64,000 bases of DNA from assembly GCA_001898625.1 (NCBI GenBank), contig MKUP01000011.1:270680-334679 (forward strand). The letters run 5' to 3'. The DNA is from Burkholderiales bacterium 67-32. GTDB taxonomy: Bacteria > Pseudomonadota > Gammaproteobacteria > Burkholderiales > Burkholderiaceae_B. The notes beneath the pieces were generated by a model that had not been told where the DNA came from, ran no database searches, and worked only from the letters and a program-made list of their open reading frames with translations. Shown here one piece after another: positions 52,154 to 61,982 of the stretch. The position numbers and the translations under genes were made by a program. Each line of letters begins with the position of its first letter. Position 1 is the stretch's first letter.

Positions 52154-52519
52154 TTACTTTTTGAGCGACGCGGCGGCGCGACGCGGACCCTTGCGGGTGC
52201 GGGCGTTCGTACGGGTACGCTGGCCACGCACGGGCAGGCCGCGCTTGTGGCGGAAGCCACGATACGAGCCGAGGTCGATCAGACGCTTGATCGACAGTTG
52301 GATTTCACGACGCAGATCGCCTTCGACGGTGAAGGTGTTGATCTGTTCGCGAATCCGCTCGAGCTCGGCGTCGTTCAGATCCTTGACCTTCTTGTTGCTC
52401 GACACGCCGGCCACTTCGCAAATCTTGCGAGCGCGCGAACGGCCGATGCCGAAGATAGCCGTCAGACCGATTTCGGTGTGCTGATGCGGCGGAATGTTGA
52501 TGCCAGCAATACGGGCCAT
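52154..52519 (-). CDS. rpsM: 30S ribosomal protein S13
   Basis: S13, 121 residues: [20 protein letters not shown] start and the basic C-terminal [20 protein letters not shown] tail that contacts tRNA. It lies 42 bases downstream of rpmJ in the normal secY-infA-rpmJ-rpsM order. Confidence 0.98.
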   Translation of the reverse strand: MARIAGINIPPHQHTEIGLTAIFGIGRSRARKICEVAGVSSNKKVKDLNDAELERIREQINTFTVEGDLRREIQLSIKRLIDLGSYRGFRHKRGLPVRGQRTRTNARTRKGPRRAAASLKK

Positions 52520-52561
52520 AACGTTTCCTTGAATACCTTTAGCGTAGAACCGAGCCTAGGC

Positions 52562-52675
52562 TCAGCCCTGACGTTGCTTGTGGCGCGGGTCGGTGCAGAT
52601 GATCCGCACTACGCCCTTGCGCTTGATGACCTTGCAGTTCCGGCAAATTGCTTTGACCGATGCCATTACTTTCAT
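52562..52675 (-). CDS. rpmJ: 50S ribosomal protein L36
   Basis: A 37-residue L36, below usual length cut-offs. Read on the minus strand it starts [20 protein letters not shown] and ends DPRHKQRQG. It has the zinc-ribbon residues CRNC and C...H (ICTDPRH), so this is the Cys/His zinc-binding form. It lies between infA and rpsM, the usual place. Confidence 0.96.
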   Translation of the reverse strand: MKVMASVKAICRNCKVIKRKGVVRIICTDPRHKQRQG

Positions 52676-52711
52676 GATTGACTCCTAATTCTTACCCGGT
52701 AAGCCCCAGGC

Positions 52712-52930
52712 TTACTTCGAGCGGAACACGATTCTTGCTCGCGATAGATCGTATGGCGTCAGTTCGACCGTCACACGATCCCCCGGCAGGATGCGGATGT
52801 AATTCATCCGCATTTTTCCCGAGATATGTCCAAGAACGATATGGCCATTCTCGAGCTTGACACGAAACGTCGCGTTGGGCAGGTTTTCCACGACCTCGCC
52901 CTGCATCTGAATAACGTCGTCTTTGGACAT
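52712..52930 (-). CDS. infA: Translation initiation factor IF-1
   Basis: IF-1, 72 residues, an S1-like OB-fold ([20 protein letters not shown], then [20 protein letters not shown]) that occupies the ribosomal A site during initiation. It lies 8 bases downstream of secY, in the usual spc operon position. Confidence 0.98.
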   Translation of the reverse strand: MSKDDVIQMQGEVVENLPNATFRVKLENGHIVLGHISGKMRMNYIRILPGDRVTVELTPYDLSRARIVFRSK

Positions 52931-52938
52931 TTTCTCGT

Positions 52939-54264
52939 TTATCGCACCGGTAGATTTCCGCCTTTGAAGTTCGCCTTCTTGAGCAGCGAATCATATTGGT
53001 GCGACATCACGTAAGCCTGCACCTGGGCCATGAAATCCATCGTGACCACAACGATGATCAGCAAAGACGTACCACCGAAGTAGAACGGCACGTTCCACCT
53101 CAAGACCAGGAACTCCGGCAGCAGGCACACCAACGTGATGTAGATGGCGCCACTGAAAGTCAGGCGCATCAGGATCTTGTCGATGTACCGCGCGGTCTGC
53201 TCGCCCGGACGGATACCCGGGACGAACGCGCCGCTCTTCTTCAGGTTGTCGGCGGTCTCGCGGCTGTTGAACACGAGCGCCGTGTAGAAGAAGCAGAAGA
53301 ACACGATCGCAATGGCATACAGCGTGATGTACAGCGGCTGTCCGGGCGACAACGCACCGGCCAGGTCCTTCAGCCAGCGCAGGCCGTCACCGCTCGAGAA
53401 CCAGCTGACCACCGTAGCCGGGAACAGGATGATCGACGACGCAAAGATCGGCGGAATCACCCCGGCCATGTTCAGCTTCAGCGGCAGATGCGAGCTTTGT
53501 CCGCCATACACCCGGTTGCCCACCTGGCGCTTGGCGTAGTTGACGACGATCTTGCGCTGTCCGCGTTCCACGAACACCACGAAAGCCGTCACCAGCACCA
53601 CCAGCACGACGATGAACAGTGCCGTCAGGACAGCCATCGCACCCGTGTTGACCAGCTCGAACAACCCGGCCAACGCATGCGGCAGGCCGGCCGCGATACC
53701 CGAGAAGATCAGGATCGAGATGCCGTTGCCCAGGCCCCGCTCGGTGATCTGTTCACCCAGCCACATCAGGAACATCGTTCCCGTGACGAGCGAGATCATC
53801 GTGGTGACCCGGAACATCATGCCAGGATCGATGACCAGCCCAGGCTGCGATTCCAGCGCGACCGAAATGCCGACCGACTGCACCAGCGCCAGCGCCAGCG
53901 TACCGTAGCGCGTGTACTGCGTAATCTTGCGCCGCCCGGCCTCGCCTTCCTTCTTGATCGCTTCCAACGACGGCACGATGACCGTCATCAGCTGCATGAT
54001 GATCGACGCCGAGATGTACGGCATGATCCCCAATGCAAAGATCGAGAAACGCGAAAGCGCACCGCCCGAGAACATGTTGAACAGGCCCAGAATCCCGCCC
54101 TGGTTCTGGTGAAACAGGGAGGTCAACTGGACCGGATCGATCCCGGGAACAGGGATGTGCGTACCGATCCGGTACACCACCAGGGCGAGCAACAGGAAGA
54201 CCAGCCGGCGCTTCAGATCGCCGTACTTGCTGCCGGTCTTGCCCAGTGCGTTCGCATTAGCCAA
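52939..54264 (-). CDS. secY: Protein translocase subunit SecY
   Basis: The 441-residue channel subunit of the Sec translocase with ten transmembrane segments. [11 protein letters not shown] (about 37-47), the [20 protein letters not shown] plug region and [12 protein letters not shown] are signature segments, and [13 protein letters not shown] marks a cytoplasmic loop. It follows rplO after 17 bases. Confidence 0.98.
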   Translation of the reverse strand: MANANALGKTGSKYGDLKRRLVFLLLALVVYRIGTHIPVPGIDPVQLTSLFHQNQGGILGLFNMFSGGALSRFSIFALGIMPYISASIIMQLMTVIVPSLEAIKKEGEAGRRKITQYTRYGTLALALVQSVGISVALESQPGLVIDPGMMFRVTTMISLVTGTMFLMWLGEQITERGLGNGISILIFSGIAAGLPHALAGLFELVNTGAMAVLTALFIVVLVVLVTAFVVFVERGQRKIVVNYAKRQVGNRVYGGQSSHLPLKLNMAGVIPPIFASSIILFPATVVSWFSSGDGLRWLKDLAGALSPGQPLYITLYAIAIVFFCFFYTALVFNSRETADNLKKSGAFVPGIRPGEQTARYIDKILMRLTFSGAIYITLVCLLPEFLVLRWNVPFYFGGTSLLIIVVVTMDFMAQVQAYVMSHQYDSLLKKANFKGGNLPVR

Positions 54265-54281
54265 AGCTCAGTCCTCGGTTA

Positions 54282-54713
54282 TCAGACCAGGGAGCCGCCG
54301 GCGGCTTCGATCGCCGCCTTGGCACCGGCCGTCGCCGTCATGCCCTTGAGCACCACCTTGCGGGAGAGCTCGCCGGTCTTGATGACCTTGACGTAGCGGA
54401 CCTGCTGGCCGACCACGCCGGCCTGCTTGAGCGCCTGCACGTCGATTTCGTCGACCGGCAGGGCTTGCAGTTCGGACAGGCGGACCTGCGCATACAGATG
54501 CTGGTCCAGCGACTTGAAGCCGCGCTTGGGCAGCCGGCGCTGCAGCGGCATCTGGCCGCCTTCGAAACCGACCTTGTGGAAGCCACCCGAACGGGACTTC
54601 TGACCCTTGTGGCCGCGGCCGGCGGTCTTGCCTAGGCCGGAGCCGATACCACGACCGACACGGCGCTTGGCGTGCTTGGCGCCTTCGGCGGGCTTGAGCG
54701 TATTGAGTTGCAT
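54282..54713 (-). CDS. rplO: 50S ribosomal protein L15
   Basis: L15, 143 residues. The glycine/arginine-rich N-terminal stretch ([20 protein letters not shown], about 17-36) and [20 protein letters not shown] are typical. It lies 10 bases after rpmD. Confidence 0.98.
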   Translation of the reverse strand: MQLNTLKPAEGAKHAKRRVGRGIGSGLGKTAGRGHKGQKSRSGGFHKVGFEGGQMPLQRRLPKRGFKSLDQHLYAQVRLSELQALPVDEIDVQALKQAGVVGQQVRYVKVIKTGELSRKVVLKGMTATAGAKAAIEAAGGSLV

Positions 54714-54723
54714 GCTAGACCTC

Positions 54724-54912
54724 TCAGGCTTCCGACACGGTGATCAGATACGACACCTTGCGGATCATGCCGCGCACTTCGGGCGTGTCGACCAGGACGC
54801 GCGAGCTGTTCAGCCGGCGCAGTCCCAGGCCACGGATCGTGGCGCGGTGCGATTCGGGCGTTCCGATAGGGGAACGCACGAGCGTCACTTTGACGTTTTT
54901 CTTCGTCGTCAT
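54724..54912 (-). CDS. rpmD: 50S ribosomal protein L30
   Basis: L30, 62 residues, with the family core [20 protein letters not shown] and [20 protein letters not shown]. It starts 3 bases after the rpsE stop. Confidence 0.97.
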   Translation of the reverse strand: MTTKKNVKVTLVRSPIGTPESHRATIRGLGLRRLNSSRVLVDTPEVRGMIRKVSYLITVSEA

Positions 54913-54915
54913 GGC

Positions 54916-55437
54916 TTACCCCAGGATCTCTTCGACCGACTTGCCGCGCTTGGCGGCGACGTCGGCCGGAGTCGAGCTTGCGCTCAGACCGTTGAGCGTC
55001 GCGCGCACCAGGTTGTACGGGTTGGTCGAGCCGAGGCTCTTGGCCACCACGTTACGAACACCCAGCACGTCGAAAATCGCGCGCATCGGACCACCGGCGA
55101 TCACGCCGGTACCTTCGACGGCGGGCGAGATCAGAACGGTCGAGGCGCCGTGCTTGCCCACCACGGTATGGAACAGGGTGCCGTTCTTCAGGGGCACCTT
55201 GACCATCTTGCGGCGAGCTTCTTCCATTGCCTTCTGGACGGCGACCGGCACTTCCCGGGCCTTGCCCTTGCCCATGCCGACGCGACCGTCGCCATCGCCG
55301 ACCACCGTCAGCGCTGCGAAACCGAGGATACGACCGCCCTTCACGACTTTCGTGACGCGGTTGACGGCAATCATCTTCTCGCGAAGACCGTCGTCGCGTT
55401 CCTCAGCCGCTGCATTCTTACCTTGCATCTTGGCCAT
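54916..55437 (-). CDS. rpsE: 30S ribosomal protein S5
   Basis: S5, 173 residues: double-stranded-RNA-binding-like N-terminal domain ([20 protein letters not shown]) and C-terminal S5 domain ([20 protein letters not shown]). S5 takes part in decoding accuracy. Tight spc operon spacing on both sides. Confidence 0.98.
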   Translation of the reverse strand: MAKMQGKNAAAEERDDGLREKMIAVNRVTKVVKGGRILGFAALTVVGDGDGRVGMGKGKAREVPVAVQKAMEEARRKMVKVPLKNGTLFHTVVGKHGASTVLISPAVEGTGVIAGGPMRAIFDVLGVRNVVAKSLGSTNPYNLVRATLNGLSASSTPADVAAKRGKSVEEILG

Positions 55438-55448
55438 GTAATCCTCGC

Positions 55449-55814
55449 TTAAAACTTCAGGCCGGCTTCACGCGCGGCATCAGCCAGGGCCTTGACGCGG
55501 CCGTGGTAGCGGAAACCGCCGCGATCGAACGCGACGGTCTCGATACCGGCAGCCTTGGCCTTCTCGGCCACGCGCTTGCCCACCAGGGTTGCTGCGGCCA
55601 CGTTCCCGCCCTTGCCCGAATCGCCCGCCAGTTGCTGACGGATTTCGGGTTCGACGGTCGAGGCACTGACCAGCACCTTATCGCCTTCAGGCGAAATGAT
55701 GTTTGCGTAGATGTGCAGGTTGGTGCGGAACACCGACAGGCGATGCACGCGCAACTCGGCGATCTTCCGGCGGGTAGGTACCGCACGACGCAAACGAGCT
55801 TGCTTCTTGTCCAT
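55449..55814 (-). CDS. rplR: 50S ribosomal protein L18
   Basis: L18, 121 residues, binds 5S rRNA. Conserved [20 protein letters not shown] and [20 protein letters not shown] segments. It follows rplF after 18 bases. Confidence 0.98.
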   Translation of the reverse strand: MDKKQARLRRAVPTRRKIAELRVHRLSVFRTNLHIYANIISPEGDKVLVSASTVEPEIRQQLAGDSGKGGNVAAATLVGKRVAEKAKAAGIETVAFDRGGFRYHGRVKALADAAREAGLKF

Positions 55815-55832
55815 GATTCGTCCTTGCCCGCC

Positions 55833-56366
55833 TTATTTCTTCTTGGTCTCTTTGATGATGACCCGCTCGTCCGCATAGCGCACGCCCTTGCCCTTGTAGG
55901 GTTCGGGAGAGCGGTAGGCGCGGATTTCAGCGGCCACCTGACCAACCTGCTGCTTGTTGGCGCCCTTGACGATCACCTCCGTCTGCGAGGGGCACTCAAC
56001 CTTCACGCCGGCAGGCATCTGATGCACGACATCGTGCGAGAAACCGAGCTGCAGCTTGACGGCATCGCCTTGCGCCTGGGCACGATAGCCCACGCCGACC
56101 AGGGTCAGCTTGCGCTCGAAGCCCTTGCTCACACCGGTCACCATGTTGTTGACCAGGGCCCGGACGGTACCGGACATGGCCTTGGCTTCGCGGCTGTCGT
56201 TGGCGGCGACGAAAGTCAGCTTGCCGGCGTCTTGCGCGATCGTGACCTGGCCGGTCAGGGCCTGGATCAGCGTGCCCAGGGGGCCCTTGACGGTGATCTG
56301 GTCAGCAGCGATCGTTGCTTCGACGCCCTTGGGCAGCTCGACGGGATACTTAGCTATACGCGACAT
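55833..56366 (-). CDS. rplF: 50S ribosomal protein L6
   Basis: L6, 177 residues, two repeated domains; ends in the typical [11 protein letters not shown] after a [14 protein letters not shown] signature. It follows rpsH after 9 bases. Confidence 0.98.
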   Translation of the reverse strand: MSRIAKYPVELPKGVEATIAADQITVKGPLGTLIQALTGQVTIAQDAGKLTFVAANDSREAKAMSGTVRALVNNMVTGVSKGFERKLTLVGVGYRAQAQGDAVKLQLGFSHDVVHQMPAGVKVECPSQTEVIVKGANKQQVGQVAAEIRAYRSPEPYKGKGVRYADERVIIKETKKK

Positions 56367-56375
56367 GTCGACTCC

Positions 56376-56771
56376 TTACGCCACGTAGCAGAGGACCTCG
56401 CCGCCCACGCCGTTGGCGCGCGCCTTGCGATCGGTCATCACGCCACGGGAGGTGGACACGATGGTCACGCCCAGGCCGTTCATGACCTGGGGAATGGAAT
56501 GACGTCCCTTGTAGATGCGCAGGCCGGGCTTCGAGACGCGTTCGATGCGCTCGATGACCGGACGGCCGGCGTAGTACTTCAGGGAAATTTCGAGTACAGG
56601 TTTGCCATCGTTGGCCTTGACCTCGAAACTGTCGATGTAGCCCTCGTCCTTCAGCACGGTGGCAATTGCCACCTTCAGCTTCGAGGAGGGCATGGACACG
56701 GACGCCTTATCTACGCGCTGCGCATTACGAATGCGCGTCAGCATATCGGCGATCGGATCGCTCATGCTCAT
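56376..56771 (-). CDS. rpsH: 30S ribosomal protein S8
   Basis: S8, 131 residues; [20 protein letters not shown] start and [20 protein letters not shown] signature. In E. coli S8 represses the spc operon by binding its mRNA; whether this holds here is not shown. The ATG at 56771 fits the GGAGAG site better than the second ATG at 56765. Confidence 0.98.
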   Translation of the reverse strand: MSMSDPIADMLTRIRNAQRVDKASVSMPSSKLKVAIATVLKDEGYIDSFEVKANDGKPVLEISLKYYAGRPVIERIERVSKPGLRIYKGRHSIPQVMNGLGVTIVSTSRGVMTDRKARANGVGGEVLCYVA

Positions 56772-56782
56772 GAATGACTCTC

Positions 56783-57088
56783 CTACCAGCTGGCCTTGGT
56801 CATGCCCGGAACTTCACCGCGCATAGCCATCTCGCGCAGTTTGTTACGAGCCAGACCGAACTTGCGAAACACGCCACGGGGGCGACCGGTCACCGCGCAA
56901 CGGTTGCGCTGGCGGGTGGGGTTGGCGTTACGGGGCAGCTGCTGAATCTTCAGGCGAGCCTGGTAACGTTCTTCGTCCGACTTGGACGCATCGTCGACGA
57001 TAGCCTGGAGCGCGGCGCGCTTGGCGGCATACTTTGCCGCCAGCTTGACACGCTTGATATCGCGGTTGATGAGTGAAAGCTTAGCCAC
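56783..57088 (-). CDS. rpsN: 30S ribosomal protein S14
   Basis: S14, 101 residues, the longer zinc-free form: there is no CxxC zinc ribbon, and the C-terminal [20 protein letters not shown] signature is present. It follows rplE after 11 bases. Confidence 0.98.
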   Translation of the reverse strand: MAKLSLINRDIKRVKLAAKYAAKRAALQAIVDDASKSDEERYQARLKIQQLPRNANPTRQRNRCAVTGRPRGVFRKFGLARNKLREMAMRGEVPGMTKASW

Positions 57089-57099
57089 TATTTCACCCC

Positions 57100-57639
57100 T
57101 TAATTACGGAACGGGAAGCGGAAGGCCGACAGCAGCGCCTTGGCTTCTTCATCGGTCTGGGCCGTGGTCGTGATGCTGATGTTCAGCCCACGAAGCGTGT
57201 CGATCTTGTCGTACTCGATCTCGGGGAAGATGATCTGTTCTTTCACACCGATGTTGTAGTTGCCGCGACCGTCGAAAGCACGGCCGGACACGCCACGGAA
57301 ATCGCGCACGCGCGGCAGCGCGACGCTGATCAGGCGATCGAGGAATTCGTACATGCGGGCGCCACGCAGGGTCACCATGCAGCCGATCGGGTAGTTCTCG
57401 CGGATCTTGAAACCAGCGATAGCCTTGCGCGACTTGGTCACGACGGGCTTCTGGCCAGCGATCTTGGTCAGGTCGCCGGTGGCGTGCTCGATGACTTTCT
57501 TGTCAGCGACCGCTTCCGAGACACCCATGTTCAGGGTGATCTTGGTGATGCGGGGCACTTCCATCACGGATTTGTACGAGAACTGCTTGGTCAGGTCGGC
57601 AACGACCTTCTCGCGGTAAATGTCTTGAAGACGGGCCAT
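57100..57639 (-). CDS. rplE: 50S ribosomal protein L5
   Basis: L5, 179 residues, 5S rRNA binding. [20 protein letters not shown] and [20 protein letters not shown] are the family signature; the end is [11 protein letters not shown]. It lies 15 bases after rplX. Confidence 0.98.
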   Translation of the reverse strand: MARLQDIYREKVVADLTKQFSYKSVMEVPRITKITLNMGVSEAVADKKVIEHATGDLTKIAGQKPVVTKSRKAIAGFKIRENYPIGCMVTLRGARMYEFLDRLISVALPRVRDFRGVSGRAFDGRGNYNIGVKEQIIFPEIEYDKIDTLRGLNISITTTAQTDEEAKALLSAFRFPFRN

Positions 57640-57654
57640 TGTGTTTGCTCCCGC

Positions 57655-57972
57655 TTACGCTTTCGTCGCAATGGCTTCGCCATTGGAACGAAAAACGCGC
57701 ACGTTCTTGCCATCGACCTGCTTGACGCCCACGCGATCGGCCTTGCCGGTGGCGGGGTTGTAGATCGCCACGTTCGAGACGTGGATGGGCATGGTCTTGT
57801 CGATGATGCCGCCGGGCTGGTTGGCCATCGGATTCGGCTTCACATTCTTCTTGACGACGTTGATGCCCTCGACCACGACACGGTCGGTGCCGACGCTCAA
57901 CACCACGCCACGCTTGGACTTGTCTTTGCCGGTGAGGACGACGACTTCGTCGCCTTTGCGGATCTTGTTCAT
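57655..57972 (-). CDS. rplX: 50S ribosomal protein L24
   Basis: L24, 105 residues, with the KOW motif at the start ([20 protein letters not shown]). An assembly initiator of the large subunit. It lies 10 bases after rplN. Confidence 0.98.
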   Translation of the reverse strand: MNKIRKGDEVVVLTGKDKSKRGVVLSVGTDRVVVEGINVVKKNVKPNPMANQPGGIIDKTMPIHVSNVAIYNPATGKADRVGVKQVDGKNVRVFRSNGEAIATKA

Positions 57973-57982
57973 CTCGACCCCT

Positions 57983-58351
57983 TTACAGCACTTCGGGCGC
58001 CAGCGACACGATCTTCATGAAACGCTCGGTACGCAGTTCACGCGTAACGGGTCCGAAGATGCGAGTGCCGATAGGCTCGAGCTTGGCGTTGAGCAACACG
58101 GCGGCATTGCCACCGAAACGGATCAGCGAACCGTCCTTGCGACGGACGCCCTTGGCGGTACGAACCACCACGGCGTTGTAGATTTCGCCTTTTTTTACGC
58201 GACCGCGGGGGGCCGCATCCTTGACGCTCACCTTGATGACGTCGCCGATGCCGGCATAGCGGCGCTTGGAGCCGCCGAGCACCTTGATGCACATAACCGA
58301 GCGCGCACCGGTGTTATCGGCCACGTCCAACGTGGTCTGCATTTGAATCAT
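57983..58351 (-). CDS. rplN: 50S ribosomal protein L14
   Basis: L14, 122 residues, [20 protein letters not shown] start and [20 protein letters not shown] signature. It is the first gene of the block here. The rpsQ, rpmC and rplP genes that normally precede rplN are absent from this window; a LysR gene lies upstream instead, so the S10 and spc blocks are separated in this genome. Confidence 0.98.
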   Translation of the reverse strand: MIQMQTTLDVADNTGARSVMCIKVLGGSKRRYAGIGDVIKVSVKDAAPRGRVKKGEIYNAVVVRTAKGVRRKDGSLIRFGGNAAVLLNAKLEPIGTRIFGPVTRELRTERFMKIVSLAPEVL

Positions 58352-58655
58352 GGTTTACCCTGTTCCAACTTAACCCGAAATACCCAGCACCTGCATGGCG
58401 CCAAGCCTTCCGATCAGTTTTGGTCCCGTCAGGCAGGCTGCCCCGCCCTGGGTTGAAATTCTGAAGCGAGCACCGCGAAAAGCGATGCAGGGCCAGTGTC
58501 ACCTTGCCCTCCACCCCTGAAAAGAACTGGATTCAGAACTAGATTCAGGAACTGGCGAAAAAGGTAAGCTCTCGATATTAGCCTGGTTCAGACAAGATAG
58601 CAATACCTTTGTGCGGGAAAACACCTCTGCCGCAACATCCGCCGGCGGACCTCCC
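58352..58655 (-). other. 304-base leader and promoter region of the spc operon
   Basis: Non-coding gap between rplN and the LysR gene. It contains the candidate promoter at 58575-58603 and a leader of about 215 bases before rplN. A long leader is in keeping with translational or attenuation control of a ribosomal operon, but I could not identify a known leader motif. Confidence 0.5.
58575..58603 (-). promoter_or_regulatory. Candidate sigma-70 promoter of the rplN-rplQ operon
   Basis: On the minus strand TTGCTA (58598-58603) and TAATAT (58575-58580) with a 17-base spacer, each matching the sigma-70 consensus at four of six positions. Spacing is ideal and it points at rplN. The start site would be near 58568. 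Confidence 0.6.
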
Positions 58656-58689
58656 CTAGTGGGGAAGCACCGGGGGAGGCTCCGCCGGC
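58641..58689 (-). other. Large inverted repeat across the LysR stop codon
   Basis: Arms GCCGGCGGACCTCCCC (58641-58656) and GGGGAGG-C-TCCGCCGGC (58673-58689): 16 paired bases with one bulged C and a 16-base loop; the LysR stop codon (58656-58658) lies at the loop edge. There is no T-run, so a Rho-independent terminator is doubtful. It could be a 3'-end stabilising hairpin or separate the LysR and spc transcripts. Confidence 0.6.
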
Positions 58690-59639
58690 AACCTGCGCGC
58701 GTAGCTTAGATCCACGTTGGCCGCCAGGAAGTCGAGCACCGCCCGGGTCCGCGACGGCAGGCGATCCGGCCGGCCCAGGTAGACCGCGTGGATGGGCTCG
58801 AGGTCGTCGCTGACGAACGATTCGAGTACCGGCACCAGGCGGCCGGCCACCAGATCGTCCCAGGCGTGGTAGATCGACAGCCTGGCCAGGCCCGCGCCTT
58901 GCAGGGCCAGGTCGCGCATGGCCTCGCCGTCGTTGACGCGGACCACCTCGCCGATGTCGACCTCGACGCGGCGCCCGTCCACTTCGAACGGCCAGTGCGG
59001 TATCGCCCGCGCGAAGGTCCAGCCCAGGCGCAGGTGCCGGCCCAGATCATCCGGATGCTCCGGCCGCCCATGGCGGGCCAGGTACTCGGGACTGGCGACC
59101 ACCGCCTGGCGGGTCTGGCCGAGCAGGCGCGCCACCGCATCCACGGAAGGCAGCCGGCCCCAGCGGATGGCGATATCGATGCGGGCCTCGGCCAGATCGA
59201 CGATCTGGTCGGTGAACTGCAGGTCCAGGCGCAGGCCGGGATGGGTCGCCAGCAGCCGGGGCACCAGGGGGACCAGCAAGCGTCGCCCGGTGGCCGTGCT
59301 GGTACTGATGCGCACCAGCCCCCGCGGCGTGGCGCGCGACGCCACGGCGGTTTCCAGTTCATTCAGGTCGGCCAGCAACTGCTTGCCCCGTTCATAGAAC
59401 TGGGCGCCCTCCGCCGTCAGTTCGATGCGGCGAGTGCTCCGCCGCAGCAATTGGACGCCGAGCCGGGATTCCAGCCGCGACATGATCTTGCTGACCGCGG
59501 AAGGCGACACCCCCAGCCGGCGTGCCGCCGCCGACAGGCTCCCGTATTCGGCCACGAGCACCAGGACTTCGAGTTCGCCGGACCGGTTGATCTCGGCGGC
59601 CGGGACGTCGGCGGCACGCGGCAAAGGGGCTGAGACCAT
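58656..59639 (-). CDS. LysR-family regulator next to an MFS exporter
   Basis: A 327-residue LysR protein. The helix-turn-helix starts at about residue 20 (ELEVLVLVAEYGSLSAAARR, VSPSAVSKIMSRLESRLGVQ), after an 18-residue leader. It diverges from the MFS gene across 118 bases that include the GTTCC-N5-GGAAC palindrome. The standard arrangement suggests it controls that exporter. The effector is unknown. Confidence 0.92.
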   Translation of the reverse strand: MVSAPLPRAADVPAAEINRSGELEVLVLVAEYGSLSAAARRLGVSPSAVSKIMSRLESRLGVQLLRRSTRRIELTAEGAQFYERGKQLLADLNELETAVASRATPRGLVRISTSTATGRRLLVPLVPRLLATHPGLRLDLQFTDQIVDLAEARIDIAIRWGRLPSVDAVARLLGQTRQAVVASPEYLARHGRPEHPDDLGRHLRLGWTFARAIPHWPFEVDGRRVEVDIGEVVRVNDGEAMRDLALQGAGLARLSIYHAWDDLVAGRLVPVLESFVSDDLEPIHAVYLGRPDRLPSRTRAVLDFLAANVDLSYARRLPAEPPPVLPH

Positions 59640-59656
59640 GGGAAGGGTTCCTATCT

Positions 59657-59671
59657 GTTCCCCTATGGAAC
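59657..59671. promoter_or_regulatory. LysR-type operator palindrome GTTCCCCTATGGAAC
   Basis: GTTCC-N5-GGAAC contains the T-N11-A pattern of LysR boxes and lies between the divergent LysR and MFS genes. A further GTTCC half-site follows at 59679-59683, and a related GTTCCCTATCGG lies at 60969-60980 just after the MFS gene and near the end of the intradiol dioxygenase gene. Binding is inferred. Confidence 0.6.
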
Positions 59672-59757
59672 AAATGTCGTTCCATTATTCCATCTACACA
59701 AAGACAGGTCCACGCCTCACAGTAGCAGCACCACCGCTTTCCCGCATTGGACCGACC

Positions 59758-60936
59758 ATGCCTCTTTCACTTCTGGCTCTTGCCGCCGGCGCCTTCGGCA
59801 TCGGCACCACCGAATTCATCATCATGGGCCTGCTGACGCAGGTCAGCGAAGACCTCCACATCACCATTCCGGTGGCCGGCACGCTGATTTCCGGCTACGC
59901 GCTCGGGGTCGCCATCGGCGCACCGGTGCTGACCGTGCTGACCCGCTCCTGGCCGCGCAAACAGCTGCTGCTGGCCCTGATGCTCATTTTCATCGCCGGC
60001 AACGCCGCCGCCGCGCTGGCCCCGACCTATGGCTGGCTGATGGCGGCCCGGATGCTGACGTCGCTCACGCACGGCACCTTCTTCGGCGTCGGCGCGGTCG
60101 TCGCCACCGGCCTGGTCAGCGCCGATCGCCGCGCTTCGGCGATCGCGCTGATGTTCTCGGGCCTGACCCTGGCCACCCTGCTGGGCGTCCCCGCCGGCGC
60201 CTGGATAGGACAGCATTTCGGCTGGCGCTCGGCATTCTGGGCGGTCTCCGGCGTCGGCGTCCTGGCGCTGCTCATCCTGGCGTCGTTCGTACCGCGCGAC
60301 CGGGAACGCCACCAGCCCGCACCGCTGCGCCAGGAGCTGGCCGCGCTCGCCCGCCCCCAGGTCTGGCTGGGCCTGGGCATCACGGTGTTCGGCTTCGCCG
60401 GCGTGTTTGCGCTCTATACCTATATAGAGCCCCTGCTGCGGCAGGTCACCGGCATGGGCGACCAGGCGGTCACCGCCACCCTGCTGCTGTTCGGCGTCGG
60501 CCTGGCCGCCGGCAACCTGCTGGGCGGGCGGCTGGCCGACCGCGGCGTCATGCGGGCGCTGCTGCAGACCACCGGAGCGCTGATGGCGGTGCTCGCCGCC
60601 GGGCACTGGGTGTTCGGCCAGGCCAGTACGGCCATGGTCTACACCATCGTGCTCGGCACCGTGGCCTTCGCCACCGTCGCCCCCATGCAGATGCGCGTAT
60701 TGCAGCAGGCCGGCCCCGCCGGCGCGAACCTGGTCTCGAGCCTGAACATCGGCGCCTTCAACCTGGGCAACGCCCTGGGCGCCTGGGTGGGCGGGCTGGC
60801 GCTGTCGACCCAGGCAGGCCTGCTGTCGGTTAGCTGGGCCGGCGCGGGACTGACGGCGATCGGCTTGCTGCTGGCGGTATGGAGCAGCCGGGTGCCTACC
60901 CTGCGCCCGGCGCTGGTGGGTTCCGACGCCCGCTAG
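59758..60936 (+). CDS. MFS exporter (AraJ/YdhP-like)
   Basis: A 392-residue, 12-helix MFS protein of the drug/sugar efflux (DHA1) type. FGIGTTEFIIMGLLTQVSED at the first helix is a hallmark of this group, and GGRLADRG plays the inter-domain loop role. Substrate unknown. It is divergent from the LysR gene and starts 86 bases after the operator palindrome. Confidence 0.9.
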   Translation: MPLSLLALAAGAFGIGTTEFIIMGLLTQVSEDLHITIPVAGTLISGYALGVAIGAPVLTVLTRSWPRKQLLLALMLIFIAGNAAAALAPTYGWLMAARMLTSLTHGTFFGVGAVVATGLVSADRRASAIALMFSGLTLATLLGVPAGAWIGQHFGWRSAFWAVSGVGVLALLILASFVPRDRERHQPAPLRQELAALARPQVWLGLGITVFGFAGVFALYTYIEPLLRQVTGMGDQAVTATLLLFGVGLAAGNLLGGRLADRGVMRALLQTTGALMAVLAAGHWVFGQASTAMVYTIVLGTVAFATVAPMQMRVLQQAGPAGANLVSSLNIGAFNLGNALGAWVGGLALSTQAGLLSVSWAGAGLTAIGLLLAVWSSRVPTLRPALVGSDAR

Positions 60937-60991
60937 GGCCTGGCCGCAGGCATAGGCATGGAAGATTTGTTCCCTATCGGTGTTTGAGCGC

Positions 60992-61942
60992 TCAGGTCCG
61001 CTGCGCCAGTACCGTCAACACCGGCCGGTCCCCATCGGCCTTGCCGGTAATGGGTGGCCGGGGCAGCCGGGCTTCTCCCGGCTCGATCACGAAATGCTGG
61101 TCGAGCGAATACCACCGGCCCCGCACCGACGTGTCGGGCGCCGGTTCGGTGGCGCTGTCGTGCAGCACGTATTGCCCCACCAGCGCCTCGGTCACGCCAA
61201 ACTGCACGTCGGTTTCCAGGTTGGGATCGTCGCTGGAATAGATCTGCGAAAACTGGGTCTTGAAACCCGGCTGGTAGATCATGAAGTGGATGTGAGCGGG
61301 CCGCATGTTGTGCCGGCCCTGGGCCTGGATCAGCTCGCCCACGGGGCCGGCCACCGGGATCGGATAGCCAGCCGGCTTGATGCTGCGGAACGCGATGCGG
61401 CCGTCGCCGTCGGTGGTGAACTTGCCGCGCAGGTTCATGTCGCCCTGCGACGGGTCCTGGTTCTCGTAGAAGCCCTCGGTCGAGCTGTGCCAGACGTCGA
61501 CCTCGGCGCCCTGGACCGGACGGCCCTCGCGGTCGCGCACCCAGGCCTGGACGAACACCGGATCGCCGGGCGTGGGAGACCGCACGATGGAGCCGCCGTT
61601 GGGCGTCTGCGGCGAGCCCATCCGCCAGAACGGCCCCATCAGGTTGGCGGTGGTATCGGTCTGGCCGTTGTCGCCGTTGTTGAGCAGACAGACCAGCGAA
61701 GACAATCCCAGCGAGCCGGCGGCCAGCACCACCTCGTTGTGCGAAGCGGTGGTCGCCTGCCCCAGCCGCGCGATCACGCCGCACAACTGGTGGAACTCCG
61801 CCTCGGTCAGCCGGGCCTCGCGCGCGAAGGCATGCAGGTGGCGGATGCCCGCCGACAGGATTTCGCGGAAACGCGCATCGGGCGCGCGGGCGGCCTCGGC
61901 CAGCACCGCGCGGGTGACGTCTTCCTGGTTCTTGATGATCAT
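60992..61942 (-). CDS. Intradiol ring-cleavage dioxygenase (catechol/hydroxyquinol 1,2-dioxygenase type)
   Basis: A 316-residue Fe(III) dioxygenase that opens a catechol-type ring between the two hydroxyls. The four iron ligands are visible: Tyr159 (TEGFYENQD), Tyr193 (PAGYPIPV), His217 and His219 (RPAHIHFMI). An N-terminal helical domain of about 100 residues is present, as in catechol and hydroxyquinol dioxygenases and unlike protocatechuate dioxygenase. It stands alone, with no muconate-processing genes nearby, next to opgG on the same strand. Confidence 0.9.
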   Translation of the reverse strand: MIIKNQEDVTRAVLAEAARAPDARFREILSAGIRHLHAFAREARLTEAEFHQLCGVIARLGQATTASHNEVVLAAGSLGLSSLVCLLNNGDNGQTDTTANLMGPFWRMGSPQTPNGGSIVRSPTPGDPVFVQAWVRDREGRPVQGAEVDVWHSSTEGFYENQDPSQGDMNLRGKFTTDGDGRIAFRSIKPAGYPIPVAGPVGELIQAQGRHNMRPAHIHFMIYQPGFKTQFSQIYSSDDPNLETDVQFGVTEALVGQYVLHDSATEPAPDTSVRGRWYSLDQHFVIEPGEARLPRPPITGKADGDRPVLTVLAQRT

Positions 61943-61982
61943 GGTGGGTCCGTCTGGAAACTCGGCTTGCGGACCCTCCAGG

